The notes beneath the pieces were generated by a model. It made no database searches. It worked only from the letters and a program-made list of their open reading frames with translations, and was not told the DNA's origin. Source: Tahibacter harae (lineage in GTDB: Bacteria; Pseudomonadota; Gammaproteobacteria; Xanthomonadales; Rhodanobacteraceae). Taken from it: DNA of 64,000 bases. The stretch's first letter is position 1. Every line of letters starts with the position of its first letter. Position numbers and translations under genes: made by a program. The stretch covers positions 124,001 to 188,000 of the forward strand of contig NZ_JANFQO010000004.1 in the NCBI RefSeq assembly GCF_024437735.1. The letters run 5' to 3'. Below, piece after piece: positions 8,951 through 17,825 of this stretch.

Positions 8951-11017
8951 ATGTCCTCTGCCATCCGCCTGATCGTTCTCCCGCTCTGCCTGCTGCCCGG
9001 CCTGGCCGGTGCCGGCGTTGCCGCCTCGGTCTGGCCCGGCGCCGCGCCGTGCAACACAACCTTGCAGGCCTGCGTCGACGCGACGCCGAACGGCAGCGGC
9101 GTGGTCATCGTCACCGACACGCCGATTGCAGAAAACATCAATCTGTACAACCGCAGCATTTCGCTGGTCGCCGGCACCGGCCGGAAACCGAATTTCGCGC
9201 CGGGCCACTGGATCTCGGTCACCGCCGCTGCCATCCATGGCAACCAGGACGTCACCCTGCGCGGGCTGCGCCTGACCAATGCCTATGTCAACGCCAGCTA
9301 CGGCGGCGTGGGCACGGCGCGCTACGATTTCTCCGGCCTGGTGCTGGAGCAGGATTCCGGCGCACCGACCTACCTGCGCGTGGAAGCCCGCAACGGCGCG
9401 ACGGTGGAAGCGCGCGTCTACGACAACCGGGTGCGCGCCCAGCCGTCCGGCCTCAACGCCGGCCTGATCGAACTGGCGGCCACCGGCGGCACCTTGAACG
9501 CCGAGGCCTACTACAACCAGATCGACAACACCTCCGCCGTCGCCACCGACGGCGCCGGCCTCTTCGTCGACGTGACCTCGGCCGGCGCCGGCCGCTACAA
9601 ACTGCACGGCAACCGCGTGCGCGGCGGCTTTTTCCGCTCCGGTATCTTCGTCTCCGAAGGGCTGTTCTCCAGCACCACCAGCAGTTTCGAGGCGCGCGTC
9701 TACAGCAACGTGGTGGTCTGCGCCGACCCCGGCGGCAGCGGCAGCGGCGGATCGGGCATAGGCTTCACCGTGAACAACGGCAGTATCAGCGCACAGGCCC
9801 TGAATAACACGCTGACGCGCTGCAATTTCGGCATCTCCGCCAATAACTGGTCCGGCGGCGGCGGCGCCGACGCGACGATCAGCGGCGTGGTGAAAAACAA
9901 CCTCATCGTCGGCACGCGCGGCCTGACCTTCACGGCGGCGCTGACTCCATCGCTCAGCAACGACTACAACCTGCTCAATGTGGCCAGCAACACCGCGCCG
10001 CTGGGCGCGAACACGATCACCGCCGATGCACGCCTGATCGCATTGACCGCGCCGCGCCTGCGCGCCGACTCGCCGGCCATAGATGCCGCCGACAACGCCG
10101 CGCTGGGCCTGGGCCTGATCTTCAACGCGCTGCCGACCAACGACGCCGACGGCCTGCGCCGCTTCAAGGGCAGCACTTCCGACAACGCCGATATCGGCGC
10201 CTACGAATACGGCGACCAGCATCTGCTGCACGTGGCGCGCAGCGGCAACATCAGCGGCCATATCACCACCATCGACAGCCCGCTGCTCAATGACCGGCCC
10301 GCCGCCAATCCCGTCGTCACCCCGCACTGGAATGGCTCGGGCGCCGGCGTGCCCAACGATGCGGCGCTGGGCATCTACTACAGCGGCGGCCGCTGGCGCC
10401 TGTTCAACGAGGATGTCGCCATCGACATGCCGCCGAACGCCGCCTTCAACACCTTCGTGCCGGCGGGCGGCGGCGGTTCCTTCCGCCATGTGAGCAGTGC
10501 CGGCAACAGCAGCGCCTTCGTCACCCAGCTCGACGACAGCTCGGTCAACAACCAGCCCGAGCGCATCATCCTGGTCACGCAGAACTGGAGCGCCGGCAGC
10601 GGTATCTACAACCCGCATCCCATAGGCCTGGACTACCTGCCTGGCTCCGGCGGCGGCCGCTGGCGCATCGTCAATATCGACCTGGCCGGCAGCATGCCGC
10701 TGAGTGCCGGCTTCAACGTCTATGCGCAGCAAGCCAGCCCGAATGCGTTCCGCGTCAGCCGCAGCGTGAGCGGCAACACCATCGAGCTGGATCATCCGCT
10801 GCTCAACGACACCGCCTGCGCCCGGCCCCAGGTCACGCGCATCTACGGCGGGGCCGCCGTGCCGCGCCATTTCGACGTGTACTACGGCAGCGGCAACGGG
10901 CGCTGGCGCATCTACAGCTATTCCGCGCTCAACGCCGCCGATGCGTTCAATGTGCTGGTCGATCCGGCCCAGGTAGCCGACTGCACCGACCGCATCTTCG
11001 CCTACGGCTTCCAATAA
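8951..11017 (+). CDS. Secreted beta-helix-like protein with three C-terminal repeats
   Basis: 688 residues with a signal peptide (about 1-25, LIVLPLCLLPGLAGAG). The N-terminal 400 residues are rich in Asn and short beta strands (NRVRGG, YSNVVV, NNTLTRCNFGI) and resemble a right-handed parallel beta-helix ending IGAYEYGD. Residues about 427-676 hold three imperfect repeats of about 80-85 residues. Each has the pattern H-V-A-x-x-x-N, D-x-P-L-x-N, V-T-x-x-W, then G-R-W-R-I and M-P-x-x-A-x-F-N. The protein ends RIFAYGFQ. The three-repeat domain recurs in environmental bacterial surface proteins, but I do not know a function. ATG 8951 was chosen because it directly precedes the signal peptide. Confidence 0.8.
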   Translation: MSSAIRLIVLPLCLLPGLAGAGVAASVWPGAAPCNTTLQACVDATPNGSGVVIVTDTPIAENINLYNRSISLVAGTGRKPNFAPGHWISVTAAAIHGNQDVTLRGLRLTNAYVNASYGGVGTARYDFSGLVLEQDSGAPTYLRVEARNGATVEARVYDNRVRAQPSGLNAGLIELAATGGTLNAEAYYNQIDNTSAVATDGAGLFVDVTSAGAGRYKLHGNRVRGGFFRSGIFVSEGLFSSTTSSFEARVYSNVVVCADPGGSGSGGSGIGFTVNNGSISAQALNNTLTRCNFGISANNWSGGGGADATISGVVKNNLIVGTRGLTFTAALTPSLSNDYNLLNVASNTAPLGANTITADARLIALTAPRLRADSPAIDAADNAALGLGLIFNALPTNDADGLRRFKGSTSDNADIGAYEYGDQHLLHVARSGNISGHITTIDSPLLNDRPAANPVVTPHWNGSGAGVPNDAALGIYYSGGRWRLFNEDVAIDMPPNAAFNTFVPAGGGGSFRHVSSAGNSSAFVTQLDDSSVNNQPERIILVTQNWSAGSGIYNPHPIGLDYLPGSGGGRWRIVNIDLAGSMPLSAGFNVYAQQASPNAFRVSRSVSGNTIELDHPLLNDTACARPQVTRIYGGAAVPRHFDVYYGSGNGRWRIYSYSALNAADAFNVLVDPAQVADCTDRIFAYGFQ

Positions 11018-11111
11018 GCCGTGTTGCCGGCTGCGCCCGTCCGCGCCTGTGCGCGGCGGGCCGCGGCCGGCTGGCGTGGAGCTTGCTGGTTCAGGTGCAC
11101 GGAGGTGCGCC

Positions 11112-11663
11112 ATGACCGCGATACTCACCGACACTGCCGCCGTCGCCCTGTGGCAGGACCTGATCCGCGAAGCCGGCCGCAACGGTGCCGCGCCGCTGGA
11201 TGAGGACAGCGAGGCTTATCTCGTCTTCCTGCTCATGCGCCATCTGCGCGACGCCGGCCTTGCTGGCCATGTGCTCGCGCTGGACTACCTCAACGCGCGG
11301 CAGGAAACGCCGCGGCGCGAGGCACTGCGCGATGTGGGCGACCGCTGCCTGCTGATCGCCGGCCTGTATCCGCACCAAGCCCAGCGCCGCCTGGTCGGGC
11401 TGGATTATTTCCTCAACCTCGGCACCCAGGCCTATGCCGAACTCGCCGCGGGTGCCCGCGCCGCCTGGGCCGAACTCTACCGCAGCCTCGCCGCGGGCTT
11501 CGCCCGGCTGGTGCGCGTACTGGTCGAAGTGCGACGCCTCGGGTCCGGACATGACGCGATCAGCGCCCTGGACCGGCACAGCCTGGCCCTGGCCGACCCG
11601 GCCGCGGCCGCACTGGAATTCCCCGGCGCCATCGTCATCGCCGGCAGCCGGCACAGCTGCTGA
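11112..11663 (+). CDS. Conserved hypothetical protein, all-helical
   Basis: 183 residues with no signal peptide, no transmembrane helix and no recognised motif. The sequence is helical and Ala/Leu/Arg rich (AYLVFLLMRHLRDAGLAG, YRSLAAGFARLVRVLVEVRR), with a DVGDRCLLIAGLYPHQAQRR segment at about 75-95. GGAGG stands about 8 bp before the ATG, which supports this start. Coding quality is good over the full length, so I consider it a real gene. The downstream LOG gene begins 124 bp later. Confidence 0.65.
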   Translation: MTAILTDTAAVALWQDLIREAGRNGAAPLDEDSEAYLVFLLMRHLRDAGLAGHVLALDYLNARQETPRREALRDVGDRCLLIAGLYPHQAQRRLVGLDYFLNLGTQAYAELAAGARAAWAELYRSLAAGFARLVRVLVEVRRLGSGHDAISALDRHSLALADPAAAALEFPGAIVIAGSRHSC

Positions 11664-11787
11664 AGCAGGCGGCTGCACCGGCCCCTGGCCGCAGTGCGGG
11701 CGCGACTGCGGCAGTACGGACAAGCGCCGGGCCGCCGCAAGCGGACTGGGCGTAGAATCCCCTCCTTTCCGCCCGGGGAAACCGACC

Positions 11788-12366
11788 ATGCGCATCTGCG
11801 TCTACTGCGCCTCCAGCGACGGCGCCGATCCCGTCTACCGCGAAACCGCCTACCGCCTCGGCGAAGCCATCGCCCAGGCCGGCGCCACCGTCGTCTACGG
11901 CGGCGGCGGCAAGGGCCTGATGGCCGCCGTGGCCGATGGCGCCTTGTCCAAAGGTGGAGAAGTCATCGGCATCATCCCGCGCTTCATGATCGAAGTGGAA
12001 TGGCAGCACCCCGGCCTGGCCAACCTCGAAATCGTCGAGGACATGCGCGAACGCAAGCACCGCCTGCTCACCGGCTCGGACGCCGTGATCGCCCTGCCCG
12101 GCGGCAGCGGTACGCTGGAGGAACTGTTCGAGGCCATCACCCTCAAGCGCCTGGCGCTGTACTTCAACCCCATCATCCTGCTCAACACGAAGAACTTCTA
12201 CGCGCCGCTGCACGCCTTCATGCAGCAGACCGTGCGCGAGCGCTTCATGAACCCGCAGCACATCGATATGTGGTCCATGGTGGATGAAGTCGACGACGTG
12301 ATCCCGCGCATCCGCGCCACGCCGCGCTGGAGCGAAGATGCGCGAAGTTTTGCGGGCGTGCGCTGA
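11788..12366 (+). CDS. LOG-family nucleoside-5'-monophosphate phosphoribohydrolase (TIGR00730)
   Basis: 192 residues of a Rossmann-like fold. The glycine-rich GGGGKGLM lies near residues 38-45 and the signature PGGSGTLEE near 109-117, with MRERKHRL between them. Proteins of this family hydrolyse N6-modified or ordinary AMP-like nucleotides to base and ribose-5-phosphate; the cytokinin-activating LOG enzymes belong here. In free-living gammaproteobacteria the role may be nucleotide salvage. GGGGAAACCGACC precedes the ATG. The gene ends 3 bp before the next ATG, suggesting an operon with the following hypothetical. Confidence 0.9.
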   Translation: MRICVYCASSDGADPVYRETAYRLGEAIAQAGATVVYGGGGKGLMAAVADGALSKGGEVIGIIPRFMIEVEWQHPGLANLEIVEDMRERKHRLLTGSDAVIALPGGSGTLEELFEAITLKRLALYFNPIILLNTKNFYAPLHAFMQQTVRERFMNPQHIDMWSMVDEVDDVIPRIRATPRWSEDARSFAGVR

Positions 12367-12369
12367 ATC

Positions 12370-12807
12370 ATGTCCGCGCCCATCCCGCTGCAGACCAATG
12401 CCTACGGCATGCTGCAGAGCGGCCATCCCCACGATGCCGCGCTCGACAGGCTCGAATTCCGCGACGGCACGCTGAGGCTGGGCTGGAAGAAGGAGGACGG
12501 TGCGCGATACCGGCTGGAACTTGGCGCGATACATCACCAGTGCCTGACCCATTTTCTCGGCGTGCAGATCCTCTCGGAAATCTATATCTGGCCGCTGGCC
12601 GACGCGAGCAAGGCCGCCACCATACCGGCCGCCGCCTGGGGCACGCTGCTCTCATCGACCTGCCGCGCAGAGAAAATTCCCGCCGAGGCCACCCGCATCA
12701 CGGTACAGCACCCCGGCGCCAGCTTCGTGCTGTGCGAATTTTCCTACGGCGGGGACATGGCGGTGATCTGCGAAACCGTAGCGCTGGTCCAGGAAGGCAC
12801 GATCTGA
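12370..12807 (+). CDS. Hypothetical protein, soluble
   Basis: 145 residues starting 3 bp after the LOG gene stop, so translation is probably coupled. No signal peptide or membrane helix. The sequence alternates short beta strands (LEFRDGTLRLGWKK, ITVQHPGASFVLCEFSYG), suggesting a small beta-sandwich. I do not recognise a family. It is followed by a stretch with a second, start-less coding-like frame at 12867-13259. Confidence 0.6.
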   Translation: MSAPIPLQTNAYGMLQSGHPHDAALDRLEFRDGTLRLGWKKEDGARYRLELGAIHHQCLTHFLGVQILSEIYIWPLADASKAATIPAAAWGTLLSSTCRAEKIPAEATRITVQHPGASFVLCEFSYGGDMAVICETVALVQEGTI

Positions 12808-13034
12808 CCACAGCCACCTGAGGTTCGCCGCAGCCGCCGCATTGCTGGAGAAGCAGGGTTCCGTAGCTGGCCACCGTCGCGAGGGCCGTCGCACAGCGCT
12901 GCTTCGCCGGCATTCATTGGCGTCCCGGGTTCAGCCTGGACGCGGGCCTCACGCCCCTCGGCGGCAATAGCGATACCGTCATCTACCGCGCACCGGGCGA
13001 AATCCAGCGCGGCACGCTGGAGACCCTCTATCTC

Positions 13035-13259
13035 ATGCCCTATGGCCAGTTCTTCATACTCGGCTGCACCGATGCGGATGAACTGACCACGCGGCTGCCC
13101 TCGCTGACGGATCTCGATAGCTGCATAAGCCTGTTGCACGATCATCTGGTCTGGGCCATCGGCTACTACAATGAAATCGGCGGGCAGGTGACGTTCGCGC
13201 GCGAGCGCGAGATCGCCTGGCGCCAGGTCCTCGACGCACTGGATGACGAATTGCGTTGA
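13035..13259 (+). CDS. Hypothetical protein, probably 5'-truncated
   Basis: 74 residues from ATG 13035, with a good-looking acidic sequence (CTDADELTTRL, HDHLVWAIGYYNEIGG). The reading frame is open back to a TAG at 12864-12866. The extra 56 codons also look coding (CFAGIHWRPGFSLDAG, DTVIYRAPGEIQRG), but they contain no ATG, GTG or TTG. Either the true start was lost by a frameshift or deletion and this is a decaying gene, or translation begins internally at 13035. Function unknown. Confidence 0.4.
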   Translation: MPYGQFFILGCTDADELTTRLPSLTDLDSCISLLHDHLVWAIGYYNEIGGQVTFAREREIAWRQVLDALDDELR

Positions 13260-13414
13260 GCCGATGCAGGCTTGGCTTCGGGGGCCCGGCAGTTGCATCG
13301 CCCACGGCGTCAAACTGATGTCGCTTGCGATACCGGCTTTACTTGGAAAACCTGGGCCGGGATGCCGCCCAGGCTTCCGCATGGCTGTGCCGGACAGCCC
13401 CATTGCGCCCAACG

Positions 13415-14068
13415 TCAGGACGCGACCGTAAACCGCCTTCTCACCTGCTGCGGCCGCTCGATCTCATCCACGATCGCCACCGCGAGGTCGGCGACGCTGA
13501 TACCCGCCGGCTTGTCGCCATCCATCGGCACGTCGTCTCCGCCGACCCGGTAGTTGCCGCTGCGCGCACCCGGCGCTAGTCCCACCGGCGGCGAAACAAA
13601 CGTCCAGTCGAGTTCCTGCTCTTCGCGCAGCCCCGTCAGCGCTTCCCGTGCGGCCTGCGCGCCCGGGACGATATTCGGCGGTACGTGGTCGAGGAATTGC
13701 GGCGTATCGACCAGTTGCACGCCCGGCGCGACCTGGAGACTGCCGGCGCCGCCGACGACAAGCAGCCGCTTCACGCCCGCCTGCTTCACGCCGGCAACGA
13801 TGGCGTTATGGCCACGCAGGAACTGGTTGTACAGGTCCGGCGCGTCCCAGCCGGGGTTGTAGGCGCTGATCACGGCGTTCTGGCCGCGCACGGCGGCGGC
13901 GACCTGGGTGGCGTCCTGAGCGTCGGCCTGGACCACGTTCAGGCCAGTGCGGGCAGCGAGCTTGGCGGGGTCGCGCACCAGTGCGGTGACGCTGTGGCCA
14001 CGCTGCAGCAGTTCTTCGAGCACGGCACCACCGACGAAGCCGGTGGCGCCGATCAGGGCGATATTCAT
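13415..14068 (-). CDS. NmrA/SDR-type NAD(P)-binding reductase
   Basis: 217 residues. The N-terminus MNIALIGATGFVGGAVLEEL carries the G-x-x-G-x-x-G dinucleotide-binding loop of atypical short-chain dehydrogenases. It is followed by LVRDPAKL and a conserved VVGGAGSL segment near the substrate site. The family acts as NADPH-dependent reductases or redox sensors; the substrate here is unknown. The start at 14068 is preferred because AGGAG lies just upstream, while a longer frame to 14128 lacks a site. It is divergent from a LysR-type regulator 113 bp away, the classic arrangement for a regulator and its target. Confidence 0.85.
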   Translation of the reverse strand: MNIALIGATGFVGGAVLEELLQRGHSVTALVRDPAKLAARTGLNVVQADAQDATQVAAAVRGQNAVISAYNPGWDAPDLYNQFLRGHNAIVAGVKQAGVKRLLVVGGAGSLQVAPGVQLVDTPQFLDHVPPNIVPGAQAAREALTGLREEQELDWTFVSPPVGLAPGARSGNYRVGGDDVPMDGDKPAGISVADLAVAIVDEIERPQQVRRRFTVAS

Positions 14069-14089
14069 GGGTTCTCCTGCGGTATGGAT

Positions 14090-14109
14090 CTGGTCGGAAA
14101 TTCGACCGG
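14090..14109. promoter_or_regulatory. Candidate LysR operator between divergent genes
   Basis: A nearly perfect inverted repeat, CTGGTCG then GAAATT then CGACCGG (one mismatch), lies between the reductase and LysR starts. Its size and position fit a LysR-type recognition site controlling both genes. Confidence 0.45.
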
Positions 14110-14181
14110 CGCAGGTTATCGGCTTCACAATCGGCGGATTAGCCCGGAAAATCGCGAAACATTCTTAAGCTGGACTTCACA

Positions 14182-15096
14182 GTGGATGACTGGAAGGCCC
14201 TGGCCGTCTTCGCCAGCGTGGTGCGCCACGGCTCCATGAGCGCGGCCGCGCGCCAGCTCGGGCTGAGCACTTCGGCGATCAGCCAGCAGGTGCGTGCGCT
14301 GGAGCAATCGCACGGCGTGACCCTGCTGCACCGCTCCACGCGCAAGCTGGCGCTGACCGACGCGGGCGAGCGCGTCTACGCCGAATGCGCGCGCATGGTC
14401 GAGGCCGCGGAACGCGCGCAGCAGCAATTGCGTACGACGCGCGATGCGCCTTCGGGCGAATTGCGCCTGGCCGCGCCGATCGGCTTCGGCCCGTATATCG
14501 CACCGGCGCTGACGCCGCTGCTCGCGGCGCATCCGGCGCTGACGCTGCGCCTGCTGGTGGACGACGCGATGATCGACCTGATCGATGCGCGCATAGACCT
14601 GGCCGTGCGTGTAGGCCGCCTGCCGGATTCCAGCTGGGTCGCGCGGCGCCTGTGCGCGATCGAGCTGTGGCTGTGCGCGGCGCCGGCTTATCTGCAGCAG
14701 CACGGCCAGCCGCGCACGCCGGAGGAATTGCTGGGCCGGCACTGGCTCAGCCAGGGCGGCGCGCGCGGCAACGAAGGCATGGGCCTGCTGCTGCACTTGC
14801 AGCACGACGGCGGCCAGCAGCGCACGCTGCGCGTGGAGCCGCGCGTCAGCAGCAACAATCAGCTGCTGTTGCAGCAGATGTGCCTGGCCGGACTGGGCCT
14901 GGCCCTGCTCGGCAGTCCGGACGCCCATGCGGATATACAGGCGGGACGCCTGCAGCGTGTACTGCCGGAGTGGCGCCTGCCGGTGCTCGATGTCTGGGCG
15001 CTGACGCCGCAGCGTGATGCGCAGCCGGCCAAGGTGCGCCATGCGACGGAAGCCCTGGCCGATTATCTGCGCAGCCTGCCGGGCATGCTGCCCTGA
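14182..15096 (+). CDS. LysR-family transcriptional regulator
   Basis: 304 residues with the typical N-terminal winged helix-turn-helix at about 1-60 (FASVVRHGSMSAAARQLGLS, ISQQVRALEQ) and a linker helix. The C-terminal substrate-binding domain starts near SGELRLAAPIGFG at about 90. The start is GTG at 14182; an ATG at 14186 is out of frame. The family binds DNA as tetramers and responds to a small effector. The divergent NmrA-type reductase is the probable target. The subgroup resembles regulators of quinone or aldehyde stress genes, but the effector cannot be named. Confidence 0.9.
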   Translation: MDDWKALAVFASVVRHGSMSAAARQLGLSTSAISQQVRALEQSHGVTLLHRSTRKLALTDAGERVYAECARMVEAAERAQQQLRTTRDAPSGELRLAAPIGFGPYIAPALTPLLAAHPALTLRLLVDDAMIDLIDARIDLAVRVGRLPDSSWVARRLCAIELWLCAAPAYLQQHGQPRTPEELLGRHWLSQGGARGNEGMGLLLHLQHDGGQQRTLRVEPRVSSNNQLLLQQMCLAGLGLALLGSPDAHADIQAGRLQRVLPEWRLPVLDVWALTPQRDAQPAKVRHATEALADYLRSLPGMLP

Positions 15097-15184
15097 AGCG
15101 CGCGTTGAAATTTCGGATACTATTTCACTTTTCAACGACGCCCCAGGATTACCGATCTTGGGGCGCGTCATGAACGGGATCGGC

Positions 15185-15213
15185 GCCGATGCGCGCAACC
15201 GGCGCGCATCGGC
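15185..15213 (-). terminator. Hairpin after the delta-60 protein gene
   Basis: Perfect 12-bp arms GCCGATGCGCGC and GCGCGCATCGGC around a 5-base loop, 7 bp past the stop at 15220. There is no strong T-tract. A second weak hairpin (CGCCCCA/TGGGGCG, 15139-15165) lies between the convergent genes. Confidence 0.5.
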
Positions 15214-15219
15214 ACCAGC

Positions 15220-16554
15220 TCACTTGATGAATCCGTCCGCAAAGATCACATCCGTATCCAGCCGCGCCGCCACGAAGTCATAGCCCTGCCCGGGCGCCGT
15301 CAGCGCATGCCCGACGACGACGGGGCGGCCGTTCTGCAGCACCATCGCGGCGGCCTGCTCGGCCTCGCCGGGCAGGCCGAAGTCGATGCTGCGCTGGCCG
15401 GAGGTGCCGAAGCTGGCCTGCAGCACGCCGGCCGTGGTCATGGCGACCACATGCAGATCGGTTTCGTCGTCAGCGCGGGTGCCCAGCACTACCGGACTGC
15501 CGTCGGCGCGCAGTTTTACATCGTTGATGATGAAGTGGCCGCTGCCGTCGATGATCAGCCCGCCGCCGGCAAAGTTCGCCATAGGCGAACCGCCCGGCGA
15601 GACCGCCTTGATCGCGCCCTTGCTCACGCCGCCGACCGTGGTCTGCCCGGCGATGAAGAAAACGCCGTCGCTCTTGCGCACGGCCATCGCATTGCAGATC
15701 TCGGAATTCTGCTCGGCGTCGAAGGTGTAGGCGGCCCAGCCGTCGAGGCTGAAGCTGGTATCGAGCGCGCCGTTGTCGCTGCGCAGACGCGCGGCGAGCA
15801 TGTCGGTCTGGAGAACGCCGGGTGCGCGCACCGAGCCGCACAGCAGGATGCTGCCGCCGTTCTGGGTGGTCCAGGCGACCGCATGCGGCAGGGTCGCATC
15901 GCCGAGGTCGATGAAGGCAATGCCGTCGCCGGAGAAGGTGTTGTCCACCGTGCCATTGCTGTTGAGACGCACGACCGTGCCTATGTATTTCTGCGCGAGG
16001 TTGCGCGAGTAACCGACCAGCACGATCTTGCCGTCGGGCTGCACCAGGATGTCCTGGACGAAGTCGTTGCCGTTCACGATGGGATTGATGAAAACGCAGG
16101 CGACGTTGTTGCCCTCGAACAACACGGTGGTACCAGTCTCTGGGCTGTGGTTGCACACACTGAAATAAGCATCGTCGCCGAAGTCGCGCCGCGCAGCGAC
16201 GAGAATGTAGCCGTTGCTGGCGAAGGCCGCGCCGGCCGGCGACTTGGACCAACTCGACGTCGTTACGCTGCGGCCGCCTACGCCGAAGCTCTGGTCGATG
16301 TGGCCGTTGGGCAGCAGGCGCGTCATGCCGGTCTGGAACAGGCCGTCGGCGGTCTTGACCTGGCCGACGATGTAGGTGCGGTTGTCGCTGTCGATCAGGG
16401 CGTCGACGGCCTGCTCGGTCGGCGGCGAACCCAGATCGAACGGGACGATCACGCGGCCGTCGGCCTGGGGGCCGTAAGAAGGATCGAGATTGCCGTTGGC
16501 CGAAGCCAGGGCGCTGAAGGCGAAGGTGCAGGCGGCAAGCAGGCGCAGTTTCAT
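15220..16554 (-). CDS. Secreted delta-60 repeat beta-propeller protein
   Basis: 444 residues with a signal peptide at 1-19 (LRLLAACTFAFSALASA). At least five delta-60 type repeats are visible, with the pattern L-D-x-S-F-x-x-x-G (NLDPSYG, HIDQSFGVGG, TVDNTFSGDG, ALDTSFSLDG, VLQASFGTSG). Each is followed by a V-x-x-x-D-G-K-I-V-L-V-G style strand pair. Such proteins form exported propellers of unknown ligand. The C-terminus is VIFADGFIK, the tail motif shared with six other exported proteins in the window. ATG 16554 gives a complete signal peptide. Confidence 0.85.
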   Translation of the reverse strand: MKLRLLAACTFAFSALASANGNLDPSYGPQADGRVIVPFDLGSPPTEQAVDALIDSDNRTYIVGQVKTADGLFQTGMTRLLPNGHIDQSFGVGGRSVTTSSWSKSPAGAAFASNGYILVAARRDFGDDAYFSVCNHSPETGTTVLFEGNNVACVFINPIVNGNDFVQDILVQPDGKIVLVGYSRNLAQKYIGTVVRLNSNGTVDNTFSGDGIAFIDLGDATLPHAVAWTTQNGGSILLCGSVRAPGVLQTDMLAARLRSDNGALDTSFSLDGWAAYTFDAEQNSEICNAMAVRKSDGVFFIAGQTTVGGVSKGAIKAVSPGGSPMANFAGGGLIIDGSGHFIINDVKLRADGSPVVLGTRADDETDLHVVAMTTAGVLQASFGTSGQRSIDFGLPGEAEQAAAMVLQNGRPVVVGHALTAPGQGYDFVAARLDTDVIFADGFIK

Positions 16555-16638
16555 GGGATTCCCGGCAGCAAGAATGGACTTGCTGGGGCATACGCAGGCT
16601 TGACGGTGCAGGGATCAGGCGGCGGCTTCTGGCCGCCG

Positions 16639-16709
16639 CGGGATTCGGGATTCGCTGGCGGTTCGCCGCACTTTCGCTTTTACGAATCCCCCATCCCCAA
16701 TCCCGGCTC
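16639..16709. repeat. Dispersed GGGATTCGGGATT repeat, copy 1
   Basis: CGGGATTCGGGATT at 16639-16652 is followed by a CTTTCGCTTTTACGAATCCC segment and then a reverse-like CATCCCCAATCCC. A related element occurs at 25209-25270 and a degenerate one at 47604-47624. The element lies between two minus-strand genes. Confidence 0.6.
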
Positions 16710-17597
16710 TCAAAGCAATTTCTCCAGCGCCGCGCGACCCGCCGCAGGATCGGCAAAGCCCGCCGTCAGCGCGTCGTACGGCGCGGCCTGCACCGGCACC
16801 AGGCGCGTGGCGCCGGCGGCTTCGGACCAGGCCTTGACCAGGCCCTGCAGCGCCGCCGAATCGGCCTCCAGCGATTGCAGCAGCGCGGCGACGCGGGCGC
16901 AGGGCAGCTGGCCGTCGTCGCGGCAGACGACGGGACCCGGCGGAATCGGCGGCGAGCGCCACAGCGCGACCAGATCGGTACCTCCGCCCTGCTTGTGCAG
17001 CGCCTGCCAGGGCGCGTCGGCGAGCGCAGCCAGGTCGGCGCTGCCATCGGCGAGGCTGGCCAGGGCCGCGTCATGCGTCCCCGCGTATTTCACCGAGCCG
17101 AAGCCGGCGCGATCCAGCCCCTGCGCGGCCAGAAACAGGTCCTGCACCAACCCGCCGGAGGTCGAACCCGGAATCACCTGGGCGTAGCGCAGCGCGCCCG
17201 CATTGCGCTTCAGCGCGGCCAGGTCGGCGGCCTTGCCGTCGCGCCGCGCCAGCAGCACGCCACGGTAGGCGTCCAGTGTCGCGGCCGGCACCTCGAACAC
17301 GGCCGCGGCCTGCAGCCGCGGCTGCGCGCGCACGGCGAGATAGACGAACGTGTTGGTCACCGCCACATCGACCGTACCTTCGCGCAGGGCCTGGGCCAGC
17401 GCGCGCGGCGATTCCAGCAGGCGCACCGTCACCGGTTGGCCCAGCTCCGCGGCGAGCCGGTCGGCCAGCGGCTGCAGGGCCGCGGCGCGGTCGTACTTGG
17501 CGTACGCATAGGTGGCGACCACGGCAGTGCGCGGCGTCTGGGCCGGCGCGGTCGCGGATAGGCCCAACGCGGCAAGCAGCAGCAAAAAGCGATTCAT
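16710..17597 (-). CDS. Periplasmic phosphonate/phosphite-type substrate-binding protein, orphan
   Basis: 295 residues with a signal peptide (RFLLLLAALGLSATAPAQ). The fold is a PhnD-like periplasmic binding protein with the motifs YAKYDRAAALQPLADRL, DVAVTNTFVYLAVRA, RYAQVIPGSTSGGL and KYAGTHDAALASLADGSADLAAL. PhnD-type proteins bind phosphonate, phosphite or similar anions for an ABC importer. No permease or ATPase gene is adjacent, so it may feed a distant transporter or act as a sensor ligand-binding subunit. The start at 17597 follows a GGGGAA site; 25 extra upstream codons were rejected. Ligand uncertain. Confidence 0.8.
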   Translation of the reverse strand: MNRFLLLLAALGLSATAPAQTPRTAVVATYAYAKYDRAAALQPLADRLAAELGQPVTVRLLESPRALAQALREGTVDVAVTNTFVYLAVRAQPRLQAAAVFEVPAATLDAYRGVLLARRDGKAADLAALKRNAGALRYAQVIPGSTSGGLVQDLFLAAQGLDRAGFGSVKYAGTHDAALASLADGSADLAALADAPWQALHKQGGGTDLVALWRSPPIPPGPVVCRDDGQLPCARVAALLQSLEADSAALQGLVKAWSEAAGATRLVPVQAAPYDALTAGFADPAAGRAALEKLL

Positions 17598-17825
17598 GCA
17601 ACATTCCCCGATCTGGCCGGCGCTTCGCACCGGATCATCGCTCAGACGCGAAACGCCGCGCCTTCCCTTCATCCTGCGCCATTGCGCGCGGCGCCGCCGG
17701 CGCCTCGCACTGGCAGCGCCGCGCGCGCCGGCTTATCGTCCGGGGTTCCGCCGCGGCGGCGTGTCTCGATCGGCGAGATCCTAGCGCGCTCTGCTGTCGG
17801 CCCTTCGTCCCTGGAGCCCGCCCCG

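Noticed and set aside
12370..13259. The two consecutive hypotheticals considered as one frameshifted gene
   Set aside because: The first has its own stop and complete-looking end, and I see no sequence that joins the two frames convincingly.
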